Below, piece after piece: positions 9,864 through 18,231 of a stretch of DNA of 64,000 bases (within the stretch, counting starts at the first letter, position 1; every line of letters begins with the position of its first letter). The notes under the pieces were generated by a model, which searched no databases, was not told the DNA's origin, and saw nothing but the letters and a program-made list of their open reading frames with translations. The position numbers and the translations under genes are program-made. The DNA is from Mycobacterium gastri (GTDB lineage: Bacteria; Actinomycetota; Actinomycetes; Mycobacteriales; Mycobacteriaceae): assembly GCF_002102175.1 (NCBI RefSeq), contig NZ_LQOX01000119.1, forward strand, positions 90,695-154,694, in the 5' to 3' direction.

Positions 9864-10820
9864 GTGACCGTCGGACGAACGCTGATGCGGTTGGTGGACC
9901 TGCTCCCCGAACCGAGTCTGCGGGTGCAGCGCGCAATTGCCGCCGCCGTCATCTTGACCCAGGGCGGCATAGCGGTCACCGGCACGATCGTGCGGGTCAC
10001 GGCGTCCGGCCTGGGTTGCCCGACCTGGCCGCAGTGCTTTCCCGGCAGTTTCACCCCGGTAGCGGTTGCCGAGGTGCCGCGGATCCACCAGGCGGTGGAA
10101 TTCGGCAACCGGATGATCACCTTCGCGGTCGTGATCGCCGCGGCGCTGGCCGTGCTGGCGGTCACCAGGGCGCGCCGGCGGGCCGAGGTGTTGGTGTACG
10201 CGTGGCTGATGCCGGCCTCGACGGTGGTGCAGGCCGTGATCGGCGGCATCACCGTGCGCACCGGGCTGCTGTGGTGGACGGTGGCCATCCACCTGTTGGC
10301 GTCCATGACGATGGTCTGGCTGTCGGTGTTGCTCTACGTCAAGGTCGGCGGGCCCGACGAGGGGGTTGTTAGCCGGCTCGTCGCTCGCCCGCTGCGTGTG
10401 CTCACGGTGTTGAGCGCGGTGAATCTGGCCGCGGTTCTGGTCACCGGCACGCTGGTGACGGCCGCGGGGCCGCATGCCGGTGACAAGAGCCCCACCCGCA
10501 CGGTGCCGCGGCTGAAAGTCGAGATCAACACCTTGGTGCACCTGCATTCGTCGCTGCTGGTTTCCTACCTGGCGTTGCTGGTCGGCCTCGGATTCGGGCT
10601 GTTGGCTGTCGGTGCGACCCGGTCGATCTTGCGGCGCCTCGCCGTGCTGCTCGCCCTGGTTTTCGCGCAGGCCGGGGTGGGCGTCGTCCAGTATCACACC
10701 GGGGTGCCTGCCGCCCTGGTCGCACTCCACGTCGCCGGGGCCGCAGCGTGTACCGCGGCCACCGCGGCGCTATGGGCGTCGATGCGAGAACGGGCCCAGC
10801 CCCAACCGCTCCAGCGCTGA
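9864..10820 (+). CDS. ctaA: heme A synthase (COX15/CtaA family)
   Basis: 318-residue membrane protein that oxidises heme O to heme A for cytochrome aa3 oxidase. About eight hydrophobic segments are visible. Conserved elements are VRVTASGLGCPTWPQCFPGS, with the paired cysteines near the N-terminus, HQAVEFGNRM with a heme-ligand type His, HLLASM, and HLHSSLLVSYLAL. GTG at 9864 is preferred; the reading upstream to 9798 crosses the dyad. The last 51 bp overlap the convergent gene 10770-11624. ctaB lies 6 kb away. Corresponds to Rv1456c. Confidence 0.88.
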   Translation: MTVGRTLMRLVDLLPEPSLRVQRAIAAAVILTQGGIAVTGTIVRVTASGLGCPTWPQCFPGSFTPVAVAEVPRIHQAVEFGNRMITFAVVIAAALAVLAVTRARRRAEVLVYAWLMPASTVVQAVIGGITVRTGLLWWTVAIHLLASMTMVWLSVLLYVKVGGPDEGVVSRLVARPLRVLTVLSAVNLAAVLVTGTLVTAAGPHAGDKSPTRTVPRLKVEINTLVHLHSSLLVSYLALLVGLGFGLLAVGATRSILRRLAVLLALVFAQAGVGVVQYHTGVPAALVALHVAGAAACTAATAALWASMRERAQPQPLQR

Positions 10821-11624
10821 CTCCACGCACACCGCGAACTGGCGCTGGCCCCGATCGCGGGCCGTTGCGTCCAACCGCCGCCAACCCAGCGACGGGTCCA
10901 CCAGTTGCAGTTCCAGCAGCCGCCTGTCGATCAGATGGGCTCGCGCATAGAGCAACTCGCCGATGCCGACGCCCGACGCGGCCGCCGCAGCACCCAGCGC
11001 CGCGGCGCCGATCTCCCAGAGTTCGAAATCGGGCTCGCCCTGACGCAGCGCGTCATCCTGCGAAGTGAAGGCGTGCGACGGCTGGCCCCCGAGGAAGATC
11101 AGCACGGTTTCGGCGGCCGGGTCGGCCGTCTGCACCAGCACCGGATGGCCGCCTTGCTGACGTTCGGCGATATACGCAGCGGCCGCCGCGGGATCACTGA
11201 ACCGGCGGGCACCGGTGCCGACGGTTGGGCTGACGAAGACCCGTCCGGCATGCGGCGCCCGGATCTGCTGGCCCGGCGTGCATATCTCACCGGGGACGGT
11301 CGGCACTCCCCGACTAGCCAGGTCGTCCAGATAGCGCCGGTCGGCGTTCCAGGCGACGACCGAAGGCGGATTCAGCAGGTTGGCCACGCTGTTGGTCCAG
11401 GGCAAGAACTCGTCGAGGCGCCCGGCGTAATCGCGGGTGGCCCGCAATATCACCAGATGCGCGCGAGCCACGTCGGGATGGTCCCAAGGTAACCAATGGG
11501 CGTGTAACCCACGGTGACGCAGCGCCGCAGCCAGCCCGACGTCGTCGCCGTCGCCGGCGGGCTGCCGCGGCCAACCCGCCAACACGACGCGCGGATGGAA
11601 GATATCCGGCCGGGCAAGCTTCAT
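10770..11624 (-). CDS. ATP-grasp-like conserved hypothetical protein
   Basis: 284 residues. The layout suggests an ATP-grasp-like fold: an N-terminal Rossmann-like section (VVLAGWP, GLAAALRHRGLHAHWLPWDHPD) and a central section with GRVFVSPTVGTGARRF and GHPVLVQ that could bind nucleotide. I do not see a full metal-binding triad, so the enzyme function is open. It overlaps ctaA tail to tail by 51 bp and its start lies 20 nt from that of divergent qor. Corresponds to Rv1455, which has no assigned function. Confidence 0.8.
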   Translation of the reverse strand: MKLARPDIFHPRVVLAGWPRQPAGDGDDVGLAAALRHRGLHAHWLPWDHPDVARAHLVILRATRDYAGRLDEFLPWTNSVANLLNPPSVVAWNADRRYLDDLASRGVPTVPGEICTPGQQIRAPHAGRVFVSPTVGTGARRFSDPAAAAAYIAERQQGGHPVLVQTADPAAETVLIFLGGQPSHAFTSQDDALRQGEPDFELWEIGAAALGAAAAASGVGIGELLYARAHLIDRRLLELQLVDPSLGWRRLDATARDRGQRQFAVCVESALERLGLGPFSHRRP

Positions 11625-11643
11625 GCCCGGGCATGATAGCCAG

Positions 11644-12630
11644 ATGCACGCAATCGAAGTCAGTGAAACGGGCGGCCCCGAGGTTTTGCGTTACGTCGAG
11701 ACACAACAACCCGAGCCCGGCCACGGCCAACTGCTGATCAAGGCCGAGGCGATCGGCGTCAACTTCATCGACACGTATTTCCGCTCAGGGCAGTACCCAC
11801 GGCCACTGCCGTTCATCATCGGCTCCGAGGTGTGCGGCACCGTGGTGGCCCTCGGCGACGGAAGCGCGACGGCCAATGGCGCCATCGCTGTCGGCGACCG
11901 GGTAGTCAGCGCGTCAGCAAATGGCGGCTACGCCGAATTTTGCACGGCCCCAGCTTTTTTGAGCGCCAAGGTGCCGGACGGCGTCAGCTCCGAGGTGGCG
12001 GCGTCGGCGTTGCTGAAGGGCCTGACCGCCCATTACCTGCTGAAGTCGGTGTACCCGGTGCAATCCGGCGACACCATCTTGGTGCATGCCGGCGCCGGCG
12101 GTGTCGGACTGATCCTGACGCAGTGGGCCACTCAACTGGGAGTGCGGGTGATCACTACCGTCTCCACCCCGGAGAAGGCCAAGCTGTCCCGGGAAGCCGG
12201 TGCGGCCGAGGTTCTCGGCTACCCCACCGACCCCGCGCAGTTCGCCGATCAAATCCGAGCGCTGACCGACGGGGCCGGTGTGGCGGCCGTGTACGACGGC
12301 GTGGGCGCCACCACGTTCGACGCCAGCCTGGCCAGCCTGGCCGTCCGCGGGACGCTGGCGCTGTTCGGCGCCGCCTCCGGTCCGGTTCCACCGGTCGACC
12401 CGCAGCGCCTCAACGCGGCCGGGTCGGTGTATCTGACCCGCCCGTCACTGGTCCATTTCCTGCGCACCGGCGAGGAATTCGGCTGGCGCGCCGCCGAGCT
12501 GTTCGACGTCATCGGCGGCGGAGTGGTCAACGTGGAAATCAGCGGTCGCTACCCGCTGGCCGAAGCGGCCCGGGCACATCAGGACTTGCAGGGCCGCAAG
12601 ACGACTGGCTCAATAATGTTGCTGCCGTGA
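11644..12630 (+). CDS. qor: quinone oxidoreductase, zinc-independent MDR family
   Basis: 328 residues from the ATG at 11644 (MHAIEVSETGGPEVLRY). Medium-chain reductase fold with EAIGVNFIDTYFRSGQYP near the N-terminus and the NADPH-binding loop VHAGAGGVGLILTQWA near residue 150. The zinc-ligand cysteines of alcohol dehydrogenases are missing, as expected for a QOR. It would reduce quinones or enones with NADPH in the cytosol. Corresponds to Rv1454c. Confidence 0.92.
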   Translation: MHAIEVSETGGPEVLRYVETQQPEPGHGQLLIKAEAIGVNFIDTYFRSGQYPRPLPFIIGSEVCGTVVALGDGSATANGAIAVGDRVVSASANGGYAEFCTAPAFLSAKVPDGVSSEVAASALLKGLTAHYLLKSVYPVQSGDTILVHAGAGGVGLILTQWATQLGVRVITTVSTPEKAKLSREAGAAEVLGYPTDPAQFADQIRALTDGAGVAAVYDGVGATTFDASLASLAVRGTLALFGAASGPVPPVDPQRLNAAGSVYLTRPSLVHFLRTGEEFGWRAAELFDVIGGGVVNVEISGRYPLAEAARAHQDLQGRKTTGSIMLLP

Positions 12631-12666
12631 GTCGCTGACCCCGCCGCGTGAATCGACGGAGATAAC

Positions 12667-13182
12667 ATGAGCCCTGCTCATCACTTCCAGGTCAGACGGA
12701 TGTTTGATCAGGCCGACGCCGTGATGTCTCTTCTCGACCAGCAGGTTCACCGGATGAGCGCCGAGGCGTTCACCGCGACACACCAGACAGGTGCCGTCGA
12801 GGTGACGGTTAACGGGCATCGAAGCCTGACCGGACTCAGCATCCACCCGGGGATACTTGGCATGGGCGCCCATGAAGTGGGCCAGATGATCAACGAAACC
12901 ATCAGTGCGGCAAGCGATTACGCAGAGGAATGCATAACTGCTGATGTCGCGGAGTTTGCAGACAGTATTGCCGATGCCCTGGTGGTAATGCGTGTCGCCT
13001 GCCTGGCCGTTGGACACCGCGAGGGCGAACCTCAGGCTCAGGTGAATCGGACGACGCTGCCCGGTATCAGGCGTTCCACTCGTCCGCGGCATTCCACTTC
13101 CACCGGTGGCACATCACGCGGTTCGACGCTGATCTCCGCGCCCTTGCCGCTGACCCGCAGGTGTAAGTGGTTACCGCGGTAA
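12667..13182 (+). CDS. YbaB/EbfC-like nucleoid-associated protein with antisense-overlap tail
   Basis: 171 residues. Residues 1 to about 115 look like the YbaB/EbfC DNA-binding family: an amphipathic helix, then VEVTVNGHRSLTGLSIHPG, then HEVGQMINETISAASDYAEE. In mycobacteria, relatives of this type also appear near PE/PPE and ESX genes. The last roughly 48 codons (13038-13182) are antisense to the 3' end of the OtsB1/GH65 gene and are basic low-complexity residues, so the original stop may have been lost. A GGAG lies 7 nt before the ATG. The domain call is good; the C-terminus is doubtful. Confidence 0.7.
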   Translation: MSPAHHFQVRRMFDQADAVMSLLDQQVHRMSAEAFTATHQTGAVEVTVNGHRSLTGLSIHPGILGMGAHEVGQMINETISAASDYAEECITADVAEFADSIADALVVMRVACLAVGHREGEPQAQVNRTTLPGIRRSTRPRHSTSTGGTSRGSTLISAPLPLTRRCKWLPR

Positions 13183-16100
13183 TGAATCGGAAAGCCAAGT
13201 GCACCAAGGTATTCCGGCCAGAGCGGAGACAGCACTATGCGGTCTCCCCGGATCTCGAGGCCGGTGAAGCACCGTTGCACGAAATCGACGCTGCCGGCCA
13301 TGGCGGCCAGGTGGACGCCTTCCGACGTGGTGCCGCCCTGGATGTCGGCGATATCGGACTTGAGCACTTGCTGGAAGAACTCCAGCGCCCGATCCCGATT
13401 GGCCCGCGCCAGCACCCAGCCATGGACGACCGCACTCAGCGTCGACCCATGTGACGTACGCGCGAGGTAATAGTCGACCATCTCCGGAATCCGGCGCGGA
13501 TCCAGGTGATAGTCCAGCCGGTCCAGCAGCTCCCGCAATTCATCGGCCGACAGCAGATAGAGCAGCATCAGCGCGTCGGCCTGCTTGGAGGCCCGGTATC
13601 GGTTGACGTCGTCGTCCTCGGCTTCGAGGATGCGGTCGAGCCGCTGAATATTGCGGTACCGCCGCCGGTAAGCATCCCAATCCAGTTCCAATAATTGCTC
13701 GTATCCTTCGAACTGGCTGATCACACCATCGTGGAACGGGACGAACATGCGCCTGCTGACGTGGTCCCAGTGGGCGAGTTCCTCGTCGGTCAAGCCCAGC
13801 TCTTCGCACAGGTCCAGCCGGTTCGGCAGCGGCATCAGCTGCAGTGCGTCGATCGCCCGCAGGATCACCCAGACCGCCATCACGTTGGTATAGGCGTTGT
13901 TGTCCACGCCGTCGTATGGCCGGTCCGGGTAGCCGGAGTGGAATTCGTCGGGCCCGATGACTCCGTTGATGGTGTAGCGGTCGCGGTCCCGATCGTAGGT
14001 GGCACGGCTCACCCAGAACCGGGCGATCTCGGCCATCATCTCGGTCCCGTAGTCGATCATGTACGCCAAATCACCGGTGACCTGATAGAAGTTCCACACG
14101 TTGTAGGCGACGGCGATACCGATGTGGTGCGCGCGATGGCTGGCATCGGGACGCCACCGGCCAGATCGCGGATTCAGGTGCTGTTCCGGGCTTTCCTCTC
14201 GCCCGTCGCTGCCGGACTGCCACGGGTACATGGCGCCGCGGTAACCGGCCAGCTTGGCCGCGCGCCGCGCTTCCACCAAGCGCCGGTGCCGGTACCGCAG
14301 CAACGACCGGGTGACCGTGGGAACTCGCAGATTCAGCACCGGAAAGATGAACAGCTCGTCCCAGAAGATATGGCCGCGGTACGCCTCGCCATGCAGACCG
14401 CGGGCCGGGACTCCGACATCGAGTTCCTCGCTGTTGTAGGACACCGTCTGCAGCAGATGCAGCAGGTGCAGCCGCAGGACTCGCAATTCTTCGGTGTGGT
14501 TGCTGAATTCGATCGACAACCGCTCCCACAGATGCGCCCAGGCGAGCCGGTGGGCAGCACAAATCTCGGCGAATCGTCCTTGGCGGGCGAGCCTGCGCTC
14601 GGCTCCGGTCGACGGGTGTGACGTGGCCACGTCACGTCCGGTCACCAGGGTGACGATCTTCTCCACGGTCAGCGGCTGACCCGGTTTCAGGTCGGTGAAG
14701 ATCTGGTGGCCGATTTCGAATTCCTCGTCGAGCAGTCGATACGTCGCGGGCGCCGGCGTATCGCCGTGCCACACGCTGGTCCGCGCGGCGAGTGCGACCG
14801 GGATCTTCGACTGGGTGGTCTCGACGGCCAGCAGCACCGAATTCTCTGACAGCGCAACCTTTTCCAGTCCCTGTAGGTGATTGCTGGCCAAGTCCCGGTA
14901 ACGCTCCACCCCGGAGTTGCGGACGCCGGCGTCCAGGGTTGACCGGATCTCGATTGTCCCCTCCCAGTCCTGGGCCACGATGGTGGTTTGCAGCGCCGCC
15001 ACGTGCGCCTGGTTCATCGCAACGAACCGGTGCTGCGTTATCGAGGTGGTGCGACCAACGTCGTCGCGGTACGTCAGCTCCCGAGTGAGCACCGCACCGC
15101 GCAGGTCGAGAGTCTGGCGGTAGGACAGCAATGTCACCGCGTCGAGGTCCAACCAGTCACCGTCGTTGACGCGGAAGGTCAGCGGAAGCCAGTTGGGCAG
15201 ATTCACCAGGCTTTCGTGCGCAGTCCGAGTACCGGCGACCAGATCATCGAGCCGGTTGTACACAGCGGCGGCATACGTTCCCGGATAATGGACTTGACCG
15301 GCTTTCGATTCCGGAGCGGCCCCTCGAGTGGCGAAGTAACCGTTGCCCACCGTGCACAGCGCTTCGCGCAGCTTTTCGTTGGGCGGATCGTAACCCTCCC
15401 AGGTGAAAGTCCAACCGCGAGCGCGCGTCTCGTGGTCGTATGCCAGCCACCTGGCGCCGCGCCGGACGAAGTCACGGGCTTCGGTGGGGCTGGTCAGCGT
15501 GAAGCTGGCAGCGGTCGGGCGGTCACCGTCCTCGTCGTGCCGGACGACGACCCCGATACCGCTGAACCGCACCGCGTCGAAGGCGTCCTCGTCGGTGAGA
15601 TCGCCACCGATGTAGATCGGCAGCAGCCGGCCTGGTTGGGCCCCCGATCCGACCCCCGATTCGACCCCCGATTGGCCGCTCGATTGAACGATGTGATCGC
15701 GGATCCAGGCAAGTGCGGTGCCCTTGTCCCAGTCGACATCCGGGTGCAGTTCGACACTCCCGGGGCCGGTAGTGAGCCGAAGGCCTTGTCGTCGGCTCTG
15801 CCGGTGCACTGCCGCGATCACCTCGGGCACCCGCTCGTGCGCGACCTTGCCATAGTGCACACGGACGCCGAACCGGGTGTGTTCGACATGCGCGCCCGAT
15901 GTCGGGCCCAGCTCGTCGCGAAGTTCGGTTGCCGCGCTTGCCAGCACGGCCACCGCGGCGGCCGCCGCGTCATGGTGATACCGAGTGCCGTCGGGTGCCA
16001 TGAGCTCAAAGCCGTGGCTGCCGGCATACCAGATGCCCGGCAGCCCTATCCGGTCGCGAAGATCCGCCAGATCCCGGCCGGACAATATCGCGACCGGGCA

Positions 16101-16775
16101 CTGCACCGCCAGATCCGCCAGCGCCTCGGCTGCGCCGTCGACCAGCGTTGCGAGGTCGGGGTCCGGCACGATCTCCGACAGTGTGCTGTCGTAGTTCACG
16201 CAGACGACCGGCTGCCGCCCGGAGACCATCCCGATCACCTGACCATAGGAATCCAGCGCGTTGGGGCGCCGCGACATGCATTCGTCGCCGGTGCGGACCA
16301 TGACGTCGGAGAGATTGGCGACGACGACGTCGGCGCCGCAGTGCAGTAGCTCGTCGGAATGCCCATCCTGGTCGAGACCGATGACGTCGGCGAAGCCGCA
16401 CTCACGGGCCGCCGCCACGCCGCCGCTATCACCCGCAACCACCGCCGACCGCTCCGCGGCCACACCCAGCTTGACGGCGGCCGCTAACAGGCCGGTGCAG
16501 TAGCGCTTGGTGGGCAGTTCCGCTGCCTCCGTAGGGGCTCGCTCGACCCGGGCGGTGAACGGTTCGGCGATCCCCGCCGCCTCCAGCACTCGGACGCTGT
16601 GGCCGCCCGGCGAGTAGAGGGCGGTGACCACACCGGCCTGGCGGAGCCTATGGGCGAGCGCGAGGGTCGACTCCATCACCGAGTCGTCGGGCTCGGGCCG
16701 CCCCGGAACGGCAGGAGTGTCGAGTACGAAGACCACGCCGTCGTGCCGACGCGGATCGATCGTGAACGACTTCAT
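13038..16775 (-). CDS. otsB1: OtsB1-type HAD/trehalose-phosphatase/GH65 fusion protein
   Basis: 1245 residues in three parts. Residues 10-140 form a beta-phosphoglucomutase-like HAD domain in which the nucleophile position is Val17 (FVLDT, where DxD is expected). Residues 188-430 form a trehalose-6-phosphatase-like domain with NYDST, Asn194 at the nucleophile position, although GGDLTDEDAF near 391 is kept. Residues 455-1245 form a GH65 domain with the catalytic-acid motif GPDEFH (Glu944) and the phosphate-loop motif SHGSTLS (1108-1114). So the GH65 part looks active, possibly as a disaccharide phosphorylase or hydrolase, and both phosphatase parts look dead. Similar to Rv2006, but at a different chromosomal place. 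Confidence 0.9.
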   Translation of the reverse strand: MKSFTIDPRRHDGVVFVLDTPAVPGRPEPDDSVMESTLALAHRLRQAGVVTALYSPGGHSVRVLEAAGIAEPFTARVERAPTEAAELPTKRYCTGLLAAAVKLGVAAERSAVVAGDSGGVAAARECGFADVIGLDQDGHSDELLHCGADVVVANLSDVMVRTGDECMSRRPNALDSYGQVIGMVSGRQPVVCVNYDSTLSEIVPDPDLATLVDGAAEALADLAVQCPVAILSGRDLADLRDRIGLPGIWYAGSHGFELMAPDGTRYHHDAAAAAVAVLASAATELRDELGPTSGAHVEHTRFGVRVHYGKVAHERVPEVIAAVHRQSRRQGLRLTTGPGSVELHPDVDWDKGTALAWIRDHIVQSSGQSGVESGVGSGAQPGRLLPIYIGGDLTDEDAFDAVRFSGIGVVVRHDEDGDRPTAASFTLTSPTEARDFVRRGARWLAYDHETRARGWTFTWEGYDPPNEKLREALCTVGNGYFATRGAAPESKAGQVHYPGTYAAAVYNRLDDLVAGTRTAHESLVNLPNWLPLTFRVNDGDWLDLDAVTLLSYRQTLDLRGAVLTRELTYRDDVGRTTSITQHRFVAMNQAHVAALQTTIVAQDWEGTIEIRSTLDAGVRNSGVERYRDLASNHLQGLEKVALSENSVLLAVETTQSKIPVALAARTSVWHGDTPAPATYRLLDEEFEIGHQIFTDLKPGQPLTVEKIVTLVTGRDVATSHPSTGAERRLARQGRFAEICAAHRLAWAHLWERLSIEFSNHTEELRVLRLHLLHLLQTVSYNSEELDVGVPARGLHGEAYRGHIFWDELFIFPVLNLRVPTVTRSLLRYRHRRLVEARRAAKLAGYRGAMYPWQSGSDGREESPEQHLNPRSGRWRPDASHRAHHIGIAVAYNVWNFYQVTGDLAYMIDYGTEMMAEIARFWVSRATYDRDRDRYTINGVIGPDEFHSGYPDRPYDGVDNNAYTNVMAVWVILRAIDALQLMPLPNRLDLCEELGLTDEELAHWDHVSRRMFVPFHDGVISQFEGYEQLLELDWDAYRRRYRNIQRLDRILEAEDDDVNRYRASKQADALMLLYLLSADELRELLDRLDYHLDPRRIPEMVDYYLARTSHGSTLSAVVHGWVLARANRDRALEFFQQVLKSDIADIQGGTTSEGVHLAAMAGSVDFVQRCFTGLEIRGDRIVLSPLWPEYLGALGFPIHYRGNHLHLRVSGKGAEISVEPRDVPPVEVECRGRVERLIPGSVVRFT

Positions 16776-16876
16776 CGAGAGGATCCCCCTAGGCCCGGGT
16801 ACTCAACGTCTCATGTTCGCGCGCATCGGCAACTGCGAGAACCCTTTCCGCGCCATCCGAGCATTTCGGCAGCCGA

Positions 16877-16896
16877 TTAGTGACAAAGGTCCCGCC
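16877..16896 (-). promoter_or_regulatory. DosR-like box upstream of otsB1
   Basis: The minus strand reads GGCGGGACCTTTGTCACTAA, which matches the published DosR consensus TTSGGGACTWWAGTCCCSAA at 14 of 20 positions, including GGGAC and GTC in the right register. Its 3' edge is about 100 nt before the otsB1 start. In M. tuberculosis, Rv2006 belongs to the DosR dormancy regulon, so the site fits the gene although the locus has moved. Confidence 0.6.
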
Positions 16897-16954
16897 GAGC
16901 TGAGGCAGCTTGACCATGGCGGCACGCCGTTCGGAAACTAGAGCCGCTCGAAAA

Positions 16955-17938
16955 CTAGAGCAGGGTAGGCAGGCCCAGCGCCGAGTCGACCGCCAGCGCG
17001 CAGAAGACCAACGCCAGATAGTTGTTCGATTGCAGGAACAGGCGCAGCGGCTTGACCGGCTCACCGGCGCGCACCCCGGCGTCCAGCTGATGTGCCATCG
17101 CCAGGAACCACGCACCCGCCACCACGGCGACCGCCGCGTACAGCCACCCGGTCGCCGGCGTCAGCGCCAGCGTCGCCAACACGGTCAGCCAGGTATAGAT
17201 CAGGATCTGCCTGGTGACCTGACGTTCGGTCGCCACCGCGGGCAGCATGGGCACGCCGGCCTCTTGGTAGTCCTCCTTGTACCGCATCGCCAATGCCCAG
17301 GTATGCGGCGGCGTCCAGAAGAAGACGATCGCGAACATCGCCAGCGCCGGCCACGCCAGGGTGCCGGTGACCGCCGACCAGCCGATCATCACCGGCATGC
17401 AGCCGGCCGCCCCGCCCCACACCACGTTCTGGGAGGTGCGGCGCTTGAGCAGCAGCGTGTAGACGAACACGTAGAACGCCACCGTCGCCAGGGCCAGCAG
17501 CCCGGACAGCAAGTTCGTCGTCCACCACAGCCAGAGAACGGAGACCACCGTCAGCGCCAAACCGAACACCAGCGCGCTTCTGGTCGGCACCGCGGCACGC
17601 GCGAGCGGCCGGCGCGCCGTCCGCTTCATCACCTTGTCGATGTCGGCGTCGGCCACACAGTTAAGGGTGTTCGCGCCGCCGGCGGCCATCATCCCGCCGA
17701 TCAGTGTGTTGAGGATGACCAGCGGATGGACGCTGCCGCGATCGGCAAGCAGCATCGCCGGTATCGCGGTGACCAGCAGCAGCTCGATGACCCGCGGCTT
17801 GGTCAACGCCAGGTAGGCCAGCGCCGTTGCGAGCGTGCGGCTTTTCTTCGACGTCGCAATGCCCGGCGCGTAGTGCCGCCTGGCCATGCCAGGTATGCCA
17901 GGTATGCGGCCCGTCGCGACGCGGCCACGAACGCTCAC
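16955..17938 (-). CDS. ctaB: protoheme IX farnesyltransferase (heme O synthase)
   Basis: 327 residues from the GTG at 17938 (VSVRGRVA). UbiA-family integral membrane prenyltransferase that converts heme B to heme O before CtaA. Signature motifs are [16 protein letters not shown], the Asp-rich [20 protein letters not shown] and [22 protein letters not shown]. About nine hydrophobic segments are visible. The reading could begin farther upstream (17968), but that would cover the 17970 dyad region and lengthen the N-terminus beyond its relatives. Corresponds to Rv1451; no PE_PGRS gene lies on either side here. Confidence 0.94.
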   Translation of the reverse strand: MSVRGRVATGRIPGIPGMARRHYAPGIATSKKSRTLATALAYLALTKPRVIELLLVTAIPAMLLADRGSVHPLVILNTLIGGMMAAGGANTLNCVADADIDKVMKRTARRPLARAAVPTRSALVFGLALTVVSVLWLWWTTNLLSGLLALATVAFYVFVYTLLLKRRTSQNVVWGGAAGCMPVMIGWSAVTGTLAWPALAMFAIVFFWTPPHTWALAMRYKEDYQEAGVPMLPAVATERQVTRQILIYTWLTVLATLALTPATGWLYAAVAVVAGAWFLAMAHQLDAGVRAGEPVKPLRLFLQSNNYLALVFCALAVDSALGLPTLL

Positions 17939-18231
17939 GCAATAACTCCTCGGGGAACGGCCGCGCACAGCTTCTACTACGCACGATGGTAGACGGCGTG
18001 GCCGCGGCAGCAGCGCCGCAGGGTCGATTCACAGCAACTTTTCCGGCCTTGCGGCACTGATTGCACAGCGTACGCAGCCGACAGGCTATTTTCACCGTGC
18101 TGTTGGAAGCTTTGCGACAGGCCGCGATGGTTACTCCAACTTGGGGCCTGCAACCGCCGGCCATCCCGCACTAGGGTGGGATTGATCAGTTTGATGACCC
18201 TGGCCTGCGGACTGAACTGAGGACTGAATCT
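17939..18231. promoter_or_regulatory. divergent ctaB/tkt promoter region with second ctaA-like dyad
   Basis: 293 nt between divergent starts. GCTTCTACTACGC at 17970-17982 repeats the 13-mer found before ctaA, and TCTAC (17973-17977) pairs with GTAGA (17989-17993), so it too lies in a dyad. The dyad begins about 30 nt before the ctaB GTG, comparable with its position before ctaA. No protein gene is supported. In H37Rv this interval carries PE_PGRS27; none is present here. Confidence 0.55.
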
